Counted from the stretch's first letter, positions 18,610-27,209 are shown. The stretch: 64,000 nt of DNA from Acholeplasma laidlawii (GCF_015709225.1 NZ_JADNRS010000053.1:62001-126000); one strand, 5' to 3'. The notes: generated from the sequence alone by a model not told the origin. Made by a program: numbers and translations.

Positions 18610-19416
18610 ATGAAGTTCTTATTAGATTTACTTAACTCTGACATGATGAGGCCAGAAGCCTATCAGAGTTTTTCAAAAAGCTGGTTTCACTATTTATCAC
18701 TAATTATTACTTTATTAGTTATCATCATGCTGACTCGAAAGTTTAAAGTAGCTGATGATAAAAAATTAAAAAGTATCCTTCTTGTTTTTGGAATTGTGAT
18801 GATAATATTAGAGATATATAAACAAATCATTCTCACCTACCAAGCAAATGCTTACCAATGGTATGCATTTCCGTTCCAGTTTTGTTCAACACCGATGTAC
18901 TTATTTATCATCTATGGCCTAAACAAAAATCACAAAGTTGATCAATACTTATTATCCTTTCTAGCAACTTATAGTACCTTTGCAGGTATTGCAGTCATGC
19001 TATACCCTGCAGATGTTTTTATTGAAACAATTGGTATAAACATTCAAACTATGGTACACCACGGTCTCATGGCTGCTGTAGGATTTAGTTTACTTATAAC
19101 AAAGTTTAAACTATCCATTAAGTACTTTTTAAAAGGCAGTGCTGTATTTGCTATTTTAATGACACTGGCAATGATAATGAATATTATATTTAACATGCAA
19201 GGGATTGATGCAACATTTAATATGTTTTATATCAATGAAAGATTTGGTTCTCATTTACCTATCTTAATGGTTATCGAACCACTGGTACCGCATCTAGCAT
19301 TCTTAGCTATATACCTCTTTGGGTTTAGTTTTGTTGCAAGTATTATCTTCATGATAGGTTATCTATTTAGAAGTATCATTTATAAAGAAAAATATAAATT
19401 AATCGATCTATTTTAA
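18610..19416 (+). CDS. YwaF-like integral membrane protein (TIGR02206)
   Basis: About 268 residues with seven hydrophobic segments and the motif WYAFPFQFCSTPMYLF, typical of the YwaF/TIGR02206 family of unknown function. The open frame runs upstream to 18493, but GAAAGGAA lies 11 nt before ATG 18610, which gives the start MKFLLDLLNSDMMRPEAY. It is an isolated + strand gene with its own terminator. Confidence 0.85.
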   Translation: MKFLLDLLNSDMMRPEAYQSFSKSWFHYLSLIITLLVIIMLTRKFKVADDKKLKSILLVFGIVMIILEIYKQIILTYQANAYQWYAFPFQFCSTPMYLFIIYGLNKNHKVDQYLLSFLATYSTFAGIAVMLYPADVFIETIGINIQTMVHHGLMAAVGFSLLITKFKLSIKYFLKGSAVFAILMTLAMIMNIIFNMQGIDATFNMFYINERFGSHLPILMVIEPLVPHLAFLAIYLFGFSFVASIIFMIGYLFRSIIYKEKYKLIDLF

Positions 19417-19417
19417 T

Positions 19418-19455
19418 AAAGTAGTGAACCCAAAGAATTTGGGTTTGCTACTTTT
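19418..19455 (+). terminator. Terminator of the YwaF-like gene
   Basis: AAAGTAG/CTACTTT outer and AACCCAAA/TTTGGGTT inner stems, followed by a T run, directly after the stop. Confidence 0.85.
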
Positions 19456-19523
19456 ATTATTTATTGCATAGATTTCGTGTTTTTTACCTTCTTAATATAT
19501 ACTATGTGTATAGGAGGCATTTC

Positions 19524-20468
19524 ATGAAAAATAGAGTTGTTATTGTAGGTACTGGTTTTGTAGGCATGAGCTATGCTTATGCACTTTTAAACCAAGGAAC
19601 TTTAGAAGAAATTATATTAGTAGACATTGATTCAAGAAAAGCCGAAGGTGAGGCAATGGATTTAAACCATGGGCTAGCTTTCGCACCAAGAAAAATGCTT
19701 ATACGTTCTGGTACGTATGAAGATTGTAAGGATGCCAAATTAGTTGTTATTACAGCAGGCGTTAATCAAAAAGATGGAGAAACAAGAATTGATCTTTTAA
19801 ACAGAAATGCTAAGATTATGCAGTCTGTTGTAAAAGAGATTATGAAACATCGCTTTAACGGCATCTTTTTGGTTGCAACAAACCCTGTGGATATCTTAAC
19901 CTATATTGTATGGAAATCCTCTGGATTACCATCAAATAGAGTGATTGGTAGTGGTACTTCTCTTGATACTGCAAGACTTCGTTATGAGATATCTCAATAC
20001 ATCAACATTGATGTTCGAAATATCCATGCATATATCTTAGGTGAACACGGAGATTCTGAGTTTGTTTGTTGGTCAAATGCCTTTGTTGGTGTTAAACCTT
20101 TAAAAGATGTTATAGACTCCATGCCAGCACAAATCAAATTCTCTGATTTAGATAAGATTTACCTTGATGTAAAAAATTCAGCATATGAAATTATCCAAAG
20201 AAAAAGAGCCACATATTATGGTATTGGTATGGCTTTAGTACGTATAACAAAGGCTATTTTCAATAATGAAAACAGAATTCTACCGATTTCAGTATTTAAC
20301 GATGATGTATATGATATTGATAATCTCTATATAGGGTTACCAGCTGTATTAAATGAAAACGGGGTAGACCATGTAGTAAAACTTAATTTAAATGATGAAG
20401 AACTCAAATCACTTAAAAGATCTTCTAGTATATTAAAGCGTAGTATCGATTCTATCACATTAGATTAA
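19524..20468 (+). CDS. ldh: L-lactate dehydrogenase
   Basis: NAD-dependent fermentative enzyme of about 314 residues that reduces pyruvate to L-lactate and regenerates NAD+. It has the dinucleotide site VVIVGTGFVGMSYAYALL, NPVDILTYIVWKSSGLPSNR, and the catalytic His in GEHGDSEFVCWS. The frame is open from 19464, but ATAGGAGG lies just before ATG 19524, which is the true start. It is monocistronic with a strong terminator. The alternative, malate dehydrogenase, is less likely given the GEHGDSEF region and overall build. Confidence 0.93.
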   Translation: MKNRVVIVGTGFVGMSYAYALLNQGTLEEIILVDIDSRKAEGEAMDLNHGLAFAPRKMLIRSGTYEDCKDAKLVVITAGVNQKDGETRIDLLNRNAKIMQSVVKEIMKHRFNGIFLVATNPVDILTYIVWKSSGLPSNRVIGSGTSLDTARLRYEISQYINIDVRNIHAYILGEHGDSEFVCWSNAFVGVKPLKDVIDSMPAQIKFSDLDKIYLDVKNSAYEIIQRKRATYYGIGMALVRITKAIFNNENRILPISVFNDDVYDIDNLYIGLPAVLNENGVDHVVKLNLNDEELKSLKRSSSILKRSIDSITLD

Positions 20469-20470
20469 AT

Positions 20471-20516
20471 AAAGGATCAGCCTTAAATAGCGTAACGTAT
20501 TTAAGGCTGATCCTTT
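20471..20516. terminator. Strong bidirectional terminator after ldh
   Basis: A 19-bp perfect stem (AAAGGATCAGCCTTAAATA with its complement) and a short loop. It also serves the convergent - strand gene ending at 20522. Confidence 0.9.
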
Positions 20517-20521
20517 TATTT

Positions 20522-20977
20522 TTACTTATTTATTCCTTCTAAAATGGGTTTGAGATCACGAAATAATTCTAGTGGAAATATACTAGTATCTAAATATAAT
20601 GCAAAGTGCTTTCTTATATAGTACATGTACTCTTTAGCCTCTTTTAGATAACTATGAGAAAGTTCATAATCATCAATTACTGATGCAATAATTAGATTTT
20701 CAAATACACTTACAATCAGATCATTATACACTGTAATTGGTGGATATAGTAAGTCAATTTGTTCCCTAATATAATCATCTATTTTAGATAAATACTCAAA
20801 TAAAGATTTTTTTGACATAAATACATCTTGACTACTTTGAAGTAGTTTAATAAGTAATTTATCCCTTTCTACCTTATCTTTTATCATATAATCTGGATAA
20901 TTGTCTTTATCTTCCTTACCCTTAACTCTAATGCCTTCTAAATATTTTAGAAGTTCATTCTTTAAATCATTTTTCAT
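20522..20977 (-). CDS. Unknown 151-residue protein under SAM-I riboswitch control
   Basis: I do not recognise this protein. It is predicted soluble, helical and Lys/Glu/Asp/Tyr-rich, with no signal peptide, membrane segment or metal motif. A GTG two codons upstream (20983) is open, but ATG 20977 is the more likely start. Its 5' leader is a SAM-I (S-box) riboswitch ending in an intrinsic terminator, and the promoter lies immediately before the aptamer. The gene should therefore be switched off when S-adenosylmethionine is plentiful. S-box genes almost always serve methionine/SAM/cysteine synthesis, recycling or uptake, so a role there is inferred. It is monocistronic. Confidence 0.8.
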   Translation of the reverse strand: MKNDLKNELLKYLEGIRVKGKEDKDNYPDYMIKDKVERDKLLIKLLQSSQDVFMSKKSLFEYLSKIDDYIREQIDLLYPPITVYNDLIVSVFENLIIASVIDDYELSHSYLKEAKEYMYYIRKHFALYLDTSIFPLELFRDLKPILEGINK

Positions 20978-21003
20978 ATACACTTCTTTCTACCAAAAAG
21001 AAA

Positions 21004-21137
21004 GACGCCATCACATGATGGCGTCCATTAGATAAGTCGTATCTTATGTATCCATCATTCAAGCATTAGCACCTTACTTAGTTTTGCAGGTTGCTGAAGG
21101 GTCATAGAGCTTGTCTCTCACCTTCTCTTTATGGTAG
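21004..21137 (-). promoter_or_regulatory. SAM-I (S-box) riboswitch with terminator
   Basis: On the - strand the leader carries hallmark S-box segments: AGAGAAGGTGAGAGA, TATGACCCTTCAGCAACC and GTAAGGTGCTAATGC. The terminator is a 10-bp stem GACGCCATCA/TGATGGCGTC (21004-21025) followed by TTTCTTTTT. The P1 3' strand contains TGATGG (21052-21057). It can pair with CCAT at the 5' end (21131-21134) or with CCATCA of the terminator (21016-21021), which gives the standard OFF switch. Placement right after the promoter fits. Confidence 0.9.
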
Positions 21138-21141
21138 TTTT

Positions 21142-21169
21142 ATTTTAACTCAAATTAATTAATTGTCAA
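21142..21169 (-). promoter_or_regulatory. Promoter of the SAM-riboswitch transcript
   Basis: The - strand reads TTGACA (21164-21169), a 16-bp spacer, then TAAAAT (21142-21147). This places the RNA start at about 21135, where the aptamer's P1 begins. Confidence 0.8.
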
Positions 21170-21178
21170 ATAAAGTGA

Positions 21179-22417
21179 TTATTTGAATAACTCTAAATCA
21201 ATTAAACATTTTAGATTCATAATTAAATTTGTTTCTGCCTTCATCAAATACGTTTTTACTTTATGTTTCATGTTATGGTGTTTTACATGGAAGTAACCCT
21301 TTTTAAAGCCAAACTCATCTGGCTTTATTGCAAACGCCTTACTATTATAATCAATCATGTGTTTGGTGCAGTTCTTATTGTAAAAGCGTCTTAAGTAATC
21401 ATCTTTATCTAAATTGATTTCTATAAGGTAGAAAAAGTGTGGCTTACCTGCTTCATAAACATCCCTACCATAACCAATATGGGTAATCTTAGTAACATGA
21501 TTTTCTTTATCCTCTTTAAATAATCTTAAGCGTTCATTGGTTTTATCCAGTATTTTTTGTTCGATATATTCTTGTGTTACATCTTCTTTAACACCTGCTG
21601 TTAAACCAAATGCTACTGGTGATACTAGTAAGTCTTTTGAGGTTGATCCTGTTTTAGAACGTTGGTTGAGTATATAAAAGTTATCGGTTGTTTTAATAAT
21701 TCCAATAATACCTAAGTGGTTTGAGAAAAATGATGTCTTTAGAGGTGTAATATCAGGTCCCGGTTCATATAAACTTCTCAAGGTTAATGACTTAGCAAAC
21801 GGAAAATCCATGACACGGTTAGATATTAAGTGATTGAAATACGTACTTCTACTTGTATATACAGTTAACGTTTTACCATCTTCTTTGACATCATCTACTC
21901 TAACTGTATATACATTTTTCTTGTAACTTCCTCTATGTGCATTAAAGAGTTTTACAAAGTTAGAACTCATGACCTCTGTGGGTAAATATAATTTTTTATT
22001 GTTATCAACTACCTTGATACTTTCTATTATGGTCGGTTCACCCTTATAAGCAAAATTGATGCTTGTTCCATCTAAAAAGTTCACTTTTTGCCTTAGTGAT
22101 TCGTTAGTGTAGGTATCAGCAATTAAACGAAAGTCTTCTGTAACCTTGTTACGGTCTTCAAATGCTAATGATATAAGATGAGCTAAAGAACCAATAAAGA
22201 TTGCAGTAGCAAGACCTACAAAAGTACCAATAAATTGATTATAGGTTTCCTCCCAGTAAAAGTGGCTATATATACCAAAACCAATACTAAATACTACAAC
22301 AATGAATATAACATTTCTGGTGCCACTGGCCATAAATGTTTTTCTATAGAGTTTAAAAGAAATATTTGATATAGCACGTCCAAATCTTTTAAACATATGT
22401 TTTATTTTTAAGCTCAA
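21179..22417 (-). CDS. Two-TM membrane protein with a Nudix-like C-terminal domain
   Basis: A 412-residue protein. Two hydrophobic helices at about 36-55 and 62-85 are followed by a soluble region. Residues about 245-360 look like a Nudix fold (NHLGIIGIIKTTDNFYILNQR...SPVAFGLTAG...HIGYGRDVYEAGKPHFFYLIEI). The canonical Nudix box (GX5EX7REXXEEXG) is not seen, so catalysis is doubtful. It starts at TTG, 9 nt after AGGGGG, and is probably co-transcribed with the oxidoreductase upstream. The function is unknown. Confidence 0.65.
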   Translation of the reverse strand: MSLKIKHMFKRFGRAISNISFKLYRKTFMASGTRNVIFIVVVFSIGFGIYSHFYWEETYNQFIGTFVGLATAIFIGSLAHLISLAFEDRNKVTEDFRLIADTYTNESLRQKVNFLDGTSINFAYKGEPTIIESIKVVDNNKKLYLPTEVMSSNFVKLFNAHRGSYKKNVYTVRVDDVKEDGKTLTVYTSRSTYFNHLISNRVMDFPFAKSLTLRSLYEPGPDITPLKTSFFSNHLGIIGIIKTTDNFYILNQRSKTGSTSKDLLVSPVAFGLTAGVKEDVTQEYIEQKILDKTNERLRLFKEDKENHVTKITHIGYGRDVYEAGKPHFFYLIEINLDKDDYLRRFYNKNCTKHMIDYNSKAFAIKPDEFGFKKGYFHVKHHNMKHKVKTYLMKAETNLIMNLKCLIDLELFK

Positions 22418-22431
22418 ATCCGTTTTCCCCC

Positions 22432-23328
22432 TTATGTGATTTGATCTATTAAGAACTTGTGAATAAGATGCATGTGTAATTCGTGATGCTTTCTACTTTC
22501 ATAACTACCAAATAAATTTAAGTAATGTGTTTCTAATCTATTTTCATTACTTAAATTTATAGTAAGTGATTCTGTTTTAACAAGTGGTATCGAGTGGTTT
22601 ATATAAATGGATGTATCATCATCAAATAGGATGGTTGTTTCTTTATGGTTTTTATGGCTTAACCAATTGATATGTATCTTTATGATAGTATCCCCAACAT
22701 TATAGGTTAAATTTGTTTGGACTATTTGTTTTGAAACACTATCTTTAATATCTGTTCTACCTTTAAACTCTAACTGATTTATATTTATGATTAGGCTTAA
22801 AAAACTTAGCACATTAGGTAGACTATCGATTAAGGCACCACCTAAATTTAGATAGCTACTTTTTACATGTCCATTCATATCACAATACGGGTCTTCTCCA
22901 TGAATAACTATCTCTTTGATGGATTTTGTAATTAAGGATTTAACTAAAGGCACTTCATCACCAAATTGCCAGTGATATAGCGTTTCTAGTACCAATCCTT
23001 TCCTTCTTGCTAAATCAATAAGTGCTTGGTAAGTATTTATATTGGTTGAAATAAGCTTTTCAACCAATACATTAATATTTTGATCAAGTGCTTCTTTAAT
23101 CAGTACATCATGGGTATTTGGTGGTGTTGAGATTAAAACATAATCTAATTTGTGATGTGAAGTAGCCTCTTTAATCGTTTTATAGAGTGGATAGTCCTTA
23201 TAGTATTTAATGCCTATAGGAGATGTATTAATATCGACTAAACACACCAAGTTAAAACTTGATTTACTTAATCCCGAAAGATATTTATTGGATATATTTC
23301 CGACACCAACTAGTGCGATATTTCTCAT
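22432..23328 (-). CDS. Gfo/Idh/MocA-family oxidoreductase
   Basis: NAD(P)-dependent sugar or sugar-acid dehydrogenase-like protein of 298 residues, slightly short for the family. The Rossmann motif is IALVGVGNISNKY, the acidic end VCLVDIN, then STPPNTHDVLIKEAL and the EK motif VLVEKLIST. The C-terminal substrate domain is shortened. It lies between two membrane-protein genes with gaps of 14 and 18 bp, suggesting one operon. The substrate is unknown. Confidence 0.85.
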   Translation of the reverse strand: MRNIALVGVGNISNKYLSGLSKSSFNLVCLVDINTSPIGIKYYKDYPLYKTIKEATSHHKLDYVLISTPPNTHDVLIKEALDQNINVLVEKLISTNINTYQALIDLARRKGLVLETLYHWQFGDEVPLVKSLITKSIKEIVIHGEDPYCDMNGHVKSSYLNLGGALIDSLPNVLSFLSLIININQLEFKGRTDIKDSVSKQIVQTNLTYNVGDTIIKIHINWLSHKNHKETTILFDDDTSIYINHSIPLVKTESLTINLSNENRLETHYLNLFGSYESRKHHELHMHLIHKFLIDQIT

Positions 23329-23346
23329 AAACTAATCACTACCTTT

Positions 23347-23928
23347 TTAAGTTATTTTTACTATGATAAGGTTTATGTTCATGACTAAAGAAGAAATGAT
23401 TAACATAGATGCAGGTATCATATTTACGACCCCATATACTCCAAATCCCTTTTGATAAAATGAGATAGAACTTTTTAAATAGATCATACCTAACAAAAGA
23501 CAACCACTAAATAAAACATATAGGACAAAAGAATAATCTTCATACATTGTATTTTGATAGACAAAATAGTTATATGCAAGGTCCTTATATTTAATAAGTG
23601 AAGCATCTATTGTAATATCCTCTATTTCCAGGATATCTTCATACTGAAGACTACCCTTGGTTATTGATAATATTACACCTATATTGGTATAGGCTAATCT
23701 AACATACGCATCATCATTATCTATTACAAATACTTCGGTAGTAACACCATCTTCTGTGTACTTTAGAATAGTGATAAGTAGTCCATTTTTAGATTCATAT
23801 ATATCAATTACATCTGAGGCATAATATTTAGATCCATCATACTCGAAAAAAGGTTCCTTTGGATAGACAAGATAACCACCAACCATTAACATACCTACTA
23901 CTGACATGAATATCAATAAATTTTTCAA
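23347..23928 (-). CDS. Unknown three-TM membrane protein
   Basis: A 193-residue protein with an N-terminal hydrophobic helix (about 5-22), an extracellular-type domain and two C-terminal helices (about 132-150 and 165-190). It starts at TTG with GGGG 11 nt upstream. It is first of the three-gene unit ending at 21179. I do not recognise the family. Confidence 0.65.
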   Translation of the reverse strand: MKNLLIFMSVVGMLMVGGYLVYPKEPFFEYDGSKYYASDVIDIYESKNGLLITILKYTEDGVTTEVFVIDNDDAYVRLAYTNIGVILSITKGSLQYEDILEIEDITIDASLIKYKDLAYNYFVYQNTMYEDYSFVLYVLFSGCLLLGMIYLKSSISFYQKGFGVYGVVNMIPASMLIISSLVMNINLIIVKIT

Positions 23929-24001
23929 ACTTATGTCATCCCCTTTGACTATAAAGTATGATCGGATTCAGTTCTATTACTTTAATTATAACATTTACAT
24001 G

Positions 24002-24038
24002 AAAAAACATGCCACAATATAGTGTGACATGTTTTTTT
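24002..24038 (-). terminator. Terminator after the tandem regulator genes
   Basis: AAAAAACATG/CATGTTTTTT stem with an inner CACA/TGTG and one mismatch, 19 bp past the regulator stop. T tracts occur on both strands. Confidence 0.85.
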
Positions 24039-24056
24039 TAGTTAAACTGGTTTAGC

Positions 24057-24983
24057 TTAGTTATGACCAATAAGTTCAACTTCAATATATTCTGTATAAT
24101 CGAGTAAGAATTTTTTGACATCTAAACCAAATCCTTGATTGATCAATTCTTTATATGCCTGTTGTGCATAATCAGAGTGAATCACTAGTGAGTTCATTAT
24201 TGCTTTATATAAGTATTTGTCTCTCATCTTATAGTCTTGTTTCACATGATATAAAAATGCATGGTATGTTTGAATCGTTAATTCATAGTTTTTAACATTC
24301 ATGTAAATAAAATATGCCTCAAGGGTTTTTAGTATTTTCTCATAAATATCAAAATCAATTTCTGATTGTTGAGTTATAAAACTTAAATATTTATCCATTA
24401 ACATAATATAGTAAAACAATGAAAGATTGGAGTTATAGTCAATGAGCATTTGACCAAACTTTTTATGATCAATTGTGTTTTCTTCTCTAAAATAACTATG
24501 ATAGATAAACTTGATTAAGTGGACAATTAAATTTTCTGTACCAAGTGATTTAAGTGATTCTAAAATCACTTGGTAGTGTATTTTAAATTCTTCTTTTGTA
24601 ATCTTTTTAATTAAGTATTCAAACTCTAATTTAAATGCTTCTACCATGAGTGTTTCTATTTTGTTTTCGGACTTATATTTTAAGATATGTTCATAAATAG
24701 GGCCAATATCCATAAAGTGATACATGTGCACTCTAATAGCAAATCTATTAACACCAGTATCAGACTTATCAAAGTGAATCATATAGGTCATGAATTGACC
24801 CATACGTGTATCTAATCTATCTAATAGTTTTGAAAAGATAGTAAAGTTAACTTTTGCTCCATTCTTAATTTGTCTAAGATATGTTCTTTCTGAAATGATA
24901 CCATCACATAGTTCAGCTATTGTATAGCCTTTGGCAATCCTTAATTCATCTAACAATCTGTAATAACTACCATATTTTTCCAT
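24057..24983 (-). CDS. Rgg-like helix-turn-helix regulator, second of a tandem pair
   Basis: About 308 residues. The N-terminal HTH at about 7-60 (LDELRIAKGYTIAELCDGIISERTYLRQIKNG) is followed by a long all-helical region resembling the TPR-like peptide-sensing part of Rgg/PlcR-type regulators. ATG 24983, 9 nt after AAGGGA, is preferred over an open codon at 25001. It overlaps the upstream paralogue by 17 bp. The two proteins share layout, length and HTH phrasing, suggesting duplication. Peptide sensing is inferred from fold only. Confidence 0.7.
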   Translation of the reverse strand: MEKYGSYYRLLDELRIAKGYTIAELCDGIISERTYLRQIKNGAKVNFTIFSKLLDRLDTRMGQFMTYMIHFDKSDTGVNRFAIRVHMYHFMDIGPIYEHILKYKSENKIETLMVEAFKLEFEYLIKKITKEEFKIHYQVILESLKSLGTENLIVHLIKFIYHSYFREENTIDHKKFGQMLIDYNSNLSLFYYIMLMDKYLSFITQQSEIDFDIYEKILKTLEAYFIYMNVKNYELTIQTYHAFLYHVKQDYKMRDKYLYKAIMNSLVIHSDYAQQAYKELINQGFGLDVKKFLLDYTEYIEVELIGHN

Positions 24984-25938
24984 GTTTAAGCATCCCTTCA
25001 TACATCGTATTTTGTTGATATAAACCTTTTTTTAGGTAATTTTTAAAGATATTCACATCTTCTTTAGTTATATCTAACTTATGCGGAATAGCTCCCTTTT
25101 CAAGTACACTTAAATAAGAACTGATGTAATTAAATATGATAAAGTCATTTTTCAAATTCTTTTCTTTTTGGAATTGATAAAGTATTCTAAATATTTTATG
25201 ATCAAATACTGTCGCTCTAAATTTAGTTTGAAAATCTAGTGCTTCAATGACTATTTTTTCTAAACGATTTAATTCTTCATTATCTAAACTATCAAGCAAG
25301 GTAAATGATAAGATACCTGCTATATGAATAATCGTTTTAGATATTTCTGTATAAGAGTAAAAGTGTTTAAAACTTGGATTAAATATAACTTCATATATGA
25401 AGTTTCCAATTTGTCTTCTTTCAATATCTCCTACTAAATAAACAAAACTATAAAGTATACCAGATACACCATCATCAATGATTCTGCTTTCTAGTATACT
25501 TTTTAAATTAAACTTTTGATGCAAGTTTCTTAAAGATACTTCTTTAGATTGCTTGTTTAATTTATAAAGCATAAGTTCTATCGTTGCAGGTACAGATTTA
25601 GCACCAAATATAGTTTTAAGTTCCCTATCCTTAACACCCGGATAAAACGCATCATATGCTTTTTGATAGTCTTCTCTTAGGATAGTTAAATAGAAACTAG
25701 ATTCCATTGGAAATTGACTTTCAACACTATTTACAACATAAAGAGAAAACTCTAAAAAAGGTATGGAAAGTTTTTCTAATAATTTATTTAAATCGTAAAA
25801 AGAAATACTTGCTTCATCATTTAATAATCTCGTATAGGTCTTTCTTGACATTATACCCTGAACTAAATCTTGTATCTTAATCTTGTGATTGGCTCTAATA
25901 GAATCTAGTGATTTCATAACGTCTATACTTTCAAACAT
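24967..25938 (-). CDS. Rgg-like helix-turn-helix regulator, first of a tandem pair
   Basis: A 323-residue protein. Its N-terminal HTH (MKSLDSIRANHKIKIQDLVQ...MSRKTYTRLLNDEASISF) is a diverged paralogue of the next gene's. A roughly 250-residue helical domain rich in Leu, Ile, Tyr and Lys follows. The SD is GGGGG, 5 nt before the ATG. A 490-bp upstream region carries operator-like repeats, an extended -10 and a terminator-like hairpin. No export or pheromone gene is recognisable nearby. Confidence 0.7.
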   Translation of the reverse strand: MFESIDVMKSLDSIRANHKIKIQDLVQGIMSRKTYTRLLNDEASISFYDLNKLLEKLSIPFLEFSLYVVNSVESQFPMESSFYLTILREDYQKAYDAFYPGVKDRELKTIFGAKSVPATIELMLYKLNKQSKEVSLRNLHQKFNLKSILESRIIDDGVSGILYSFVYLVGDIERRQIGNFIYEVIFNPSFKHFYSYTEISKTIIHIAGILSFTLLDSLDNEELNRLEKIVIEALDFQTKFRATVFDHKIFRILYQFQKEKNLKNDFIIFNYISSYLSVLEKGAIPHKLDITKEDVNIFKNYLKKGLYQQNTMYEGMLKHGKIW

Positions 25939-26080
25939 ATATCCCCCTAACCTTTATAGAAAAGAAAACAACCTCTTTTTAATAAAAGTATATGTGTAAT
26001 AAATAGTATTCTTGATGTGTTGAGCATGATGATATATGAATATTGTATCATGTTTGTTTTTTTTATGAATATAAAAAAAA

Positions 26081-26156
26081 TAGTATACCACCTTAAAACT
26101 CTCCCCTGACCTACTTGATTCTCCCAAGTTGGCCCGATTTTTAAGGTGGCATACTA
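26081..26156 (-). ncRNA. Structured RNA / attenuator-like hairpin upstream of the tandem regulators
   Basis: Outer stem of 6 bp, one mismatch and 11 bp (26081-26098 with 26139-26156), followed on the - strand by eight T. The apical part is not a simple loop: a second helix with one mismatch (about CCAACTTG/CAAGTAGG) sits above an uneven internal loop rich in G. It could terminate a small RNA started near 26287 or attenuate the regulator operon. No known RNA family was recognised. Confidence 0.55.
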
Positions 26157-26266
26157 TATCCTCTTTTTACTTCTTTATTTAAAAGAAGCGACTTCCTACT
26201 TATTAAGTGCTATATGTCCCCTATACCCTTTTATCGTAAGAATTTGTTAAAAACTACCATGGGACA

Positions 26267-26314
26267 ACCTATATTTAGGTTTCCACGATATTATTGTAAC
26301 ACCTATATTTAAGT
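26267..26314 (-). promoter_or_regulatory. Extended -10 between two operator-like repeats
   Basis: ACCTATATTTAGGT (26267-26280) and ACCTATATTTAAGT (26301-26314) are direct repeats 34 bp apart. Between them the - strand carries TGTTACAAT (26293-26301). Outer GGGACA (26261) and TGTCCC (26331) form a further inverted repeat. The arrangement suits autoregulation by the downstream HTH proteins; this is inference. Confidence 0.5.
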
Positions 26315-26372
26315 AATCCTATGACAAAACTGTCCCAAATCCTTTAATAAAGGTAAATACTAGGTAATAAAT

Positions 26373-26421
26373 ATAAAAAAAACAACCACAATTGCCTTTT
26401 TATAAGAAAATTGTGGTTGTT
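26373..26421 (-). terminator. Terminator of the SGNH hydrolase gene
   Basis: A 13-bp perfect stem (AACAACCACAATT with its complement), then eight T on the - strand, 11 bp past the stop. Confidence 0.9.
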
Positions 26422-26431
26422 GACTATTTGT

Positions 26432-27085
26432 TTATAGATTATTTAGTATATTCTTAGCGTATACTTCATAACCCTTAGAGTTAAGATGTATACCATCATA
26501 AGTGTAGTTAGTATTTAGGTAGCTTTCGCTATCTAATAAATCATCAAATTGGTGTATATATGTTATATCATTTGATTTCGCATAATTCATAACTTTGTAG
26601 TTTATTGATTTTAATTCACCATTGGTTCTGCCACCAATGTAGATCTTTTTATATAGTGGATGATCTGTACTTACTACAGGTGTTGTAGATAAGTAATATA
26701 ATTTAGCGGTTGGAAATCTAAAAGATAGCGCCTCTAGTACTTTAGTAATACTATCAAATGTATTAGATACGCTATATTCTAGTAAGACAAGATCATTTGA
26801 ACCAATAGAAATGTATATGGATTTAGGGTTTATGTTACCCAAGATAACATCTAGGTTATCTAGTATAAACTTTGTAGTAGCACCAGCTACACCCCGATTA
26901 AGTGCATTTAGTGTAGGCAAATACCCTTTTAGATTAAAGAACTCAATCATAGAGTCTCCAAGAAAGATGACATCTTGATTAAAACTATTTACCTGGTTAT
27001 CTTTACTATAAGTATTTAAGACTTTAGATGATGTCTTTTCTATCATTTGTTGTAAGCCTTTAAGCTCTTGATGTGTTAATTTCAT
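26432..27085 (-). CDS. SGNH/GDSL-family hydrolase
   Basis: Cytoplasmic esterase/acylhydrolase-like protein of 217 residues without a signal peptide. Block I is VIFLGDSMIEFF (catalytic Ser), block II has NRGVAGATT (Gly), block III SIGSNDL (Asn) and block V DGIHLNSKGY (Asp/His). It resembles the platelet-activating-factor acetylhydrolase-like group. SD GAGGAG precedes the ATG. The substrate is unknown. Confidence 0.9.
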   Translation of the reverse strand: MKLTHQELKGLQQMIEKTSSKVLNTYSKDNQVNSFNQDVIFLGDSMIEFFNLKGYLPTLNALNRGVAGATTKFILDNLDVILGNINPKSIYISIGSNDLVLLEYSVSNTFDSITKVLEALSFRFPTAKLYYLSTTPVVSTDHPLYKKIYIGGRTNGELKSINYKVMNYAKSNDITYIHQFDDLLDSESYLNTNYTYDGIHLNSKGYEVYAKNILNNL

Positions 27086-27162
27086 ATAAAGTGCTCCTCA
27101 CATAAATTTACTAATGCCATTATAGCATTTAAGATATTTTTAATTAATTTCGTGCTTAATTA

Positions 27163-27171
27163 TGTTATACT
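27163..27171 (+). promoter_or_regulatory. Extended -10 promoter of the PEPCK-like gene
   Basis: TGTTATACT lies 38 bp before the ATG at 27210, close to the TGTTATAAT motif before the Wzz-like gene. No clear -35 box. Confidence 0.45.
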
Positions 27172-27209
27172 TACAATAAATAGTAACCAATCATTGGAGG
27201 TATCACTAA

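Noticed and set aside
26081-26156. Possible 4.5S SRP RNA (GGTCAGG present on the - strand)
   Set aside because: The conserved apical GGAAGxAGC segment and the order of the SRP loop are missing, and the helix ends in a T8 terminator tail.
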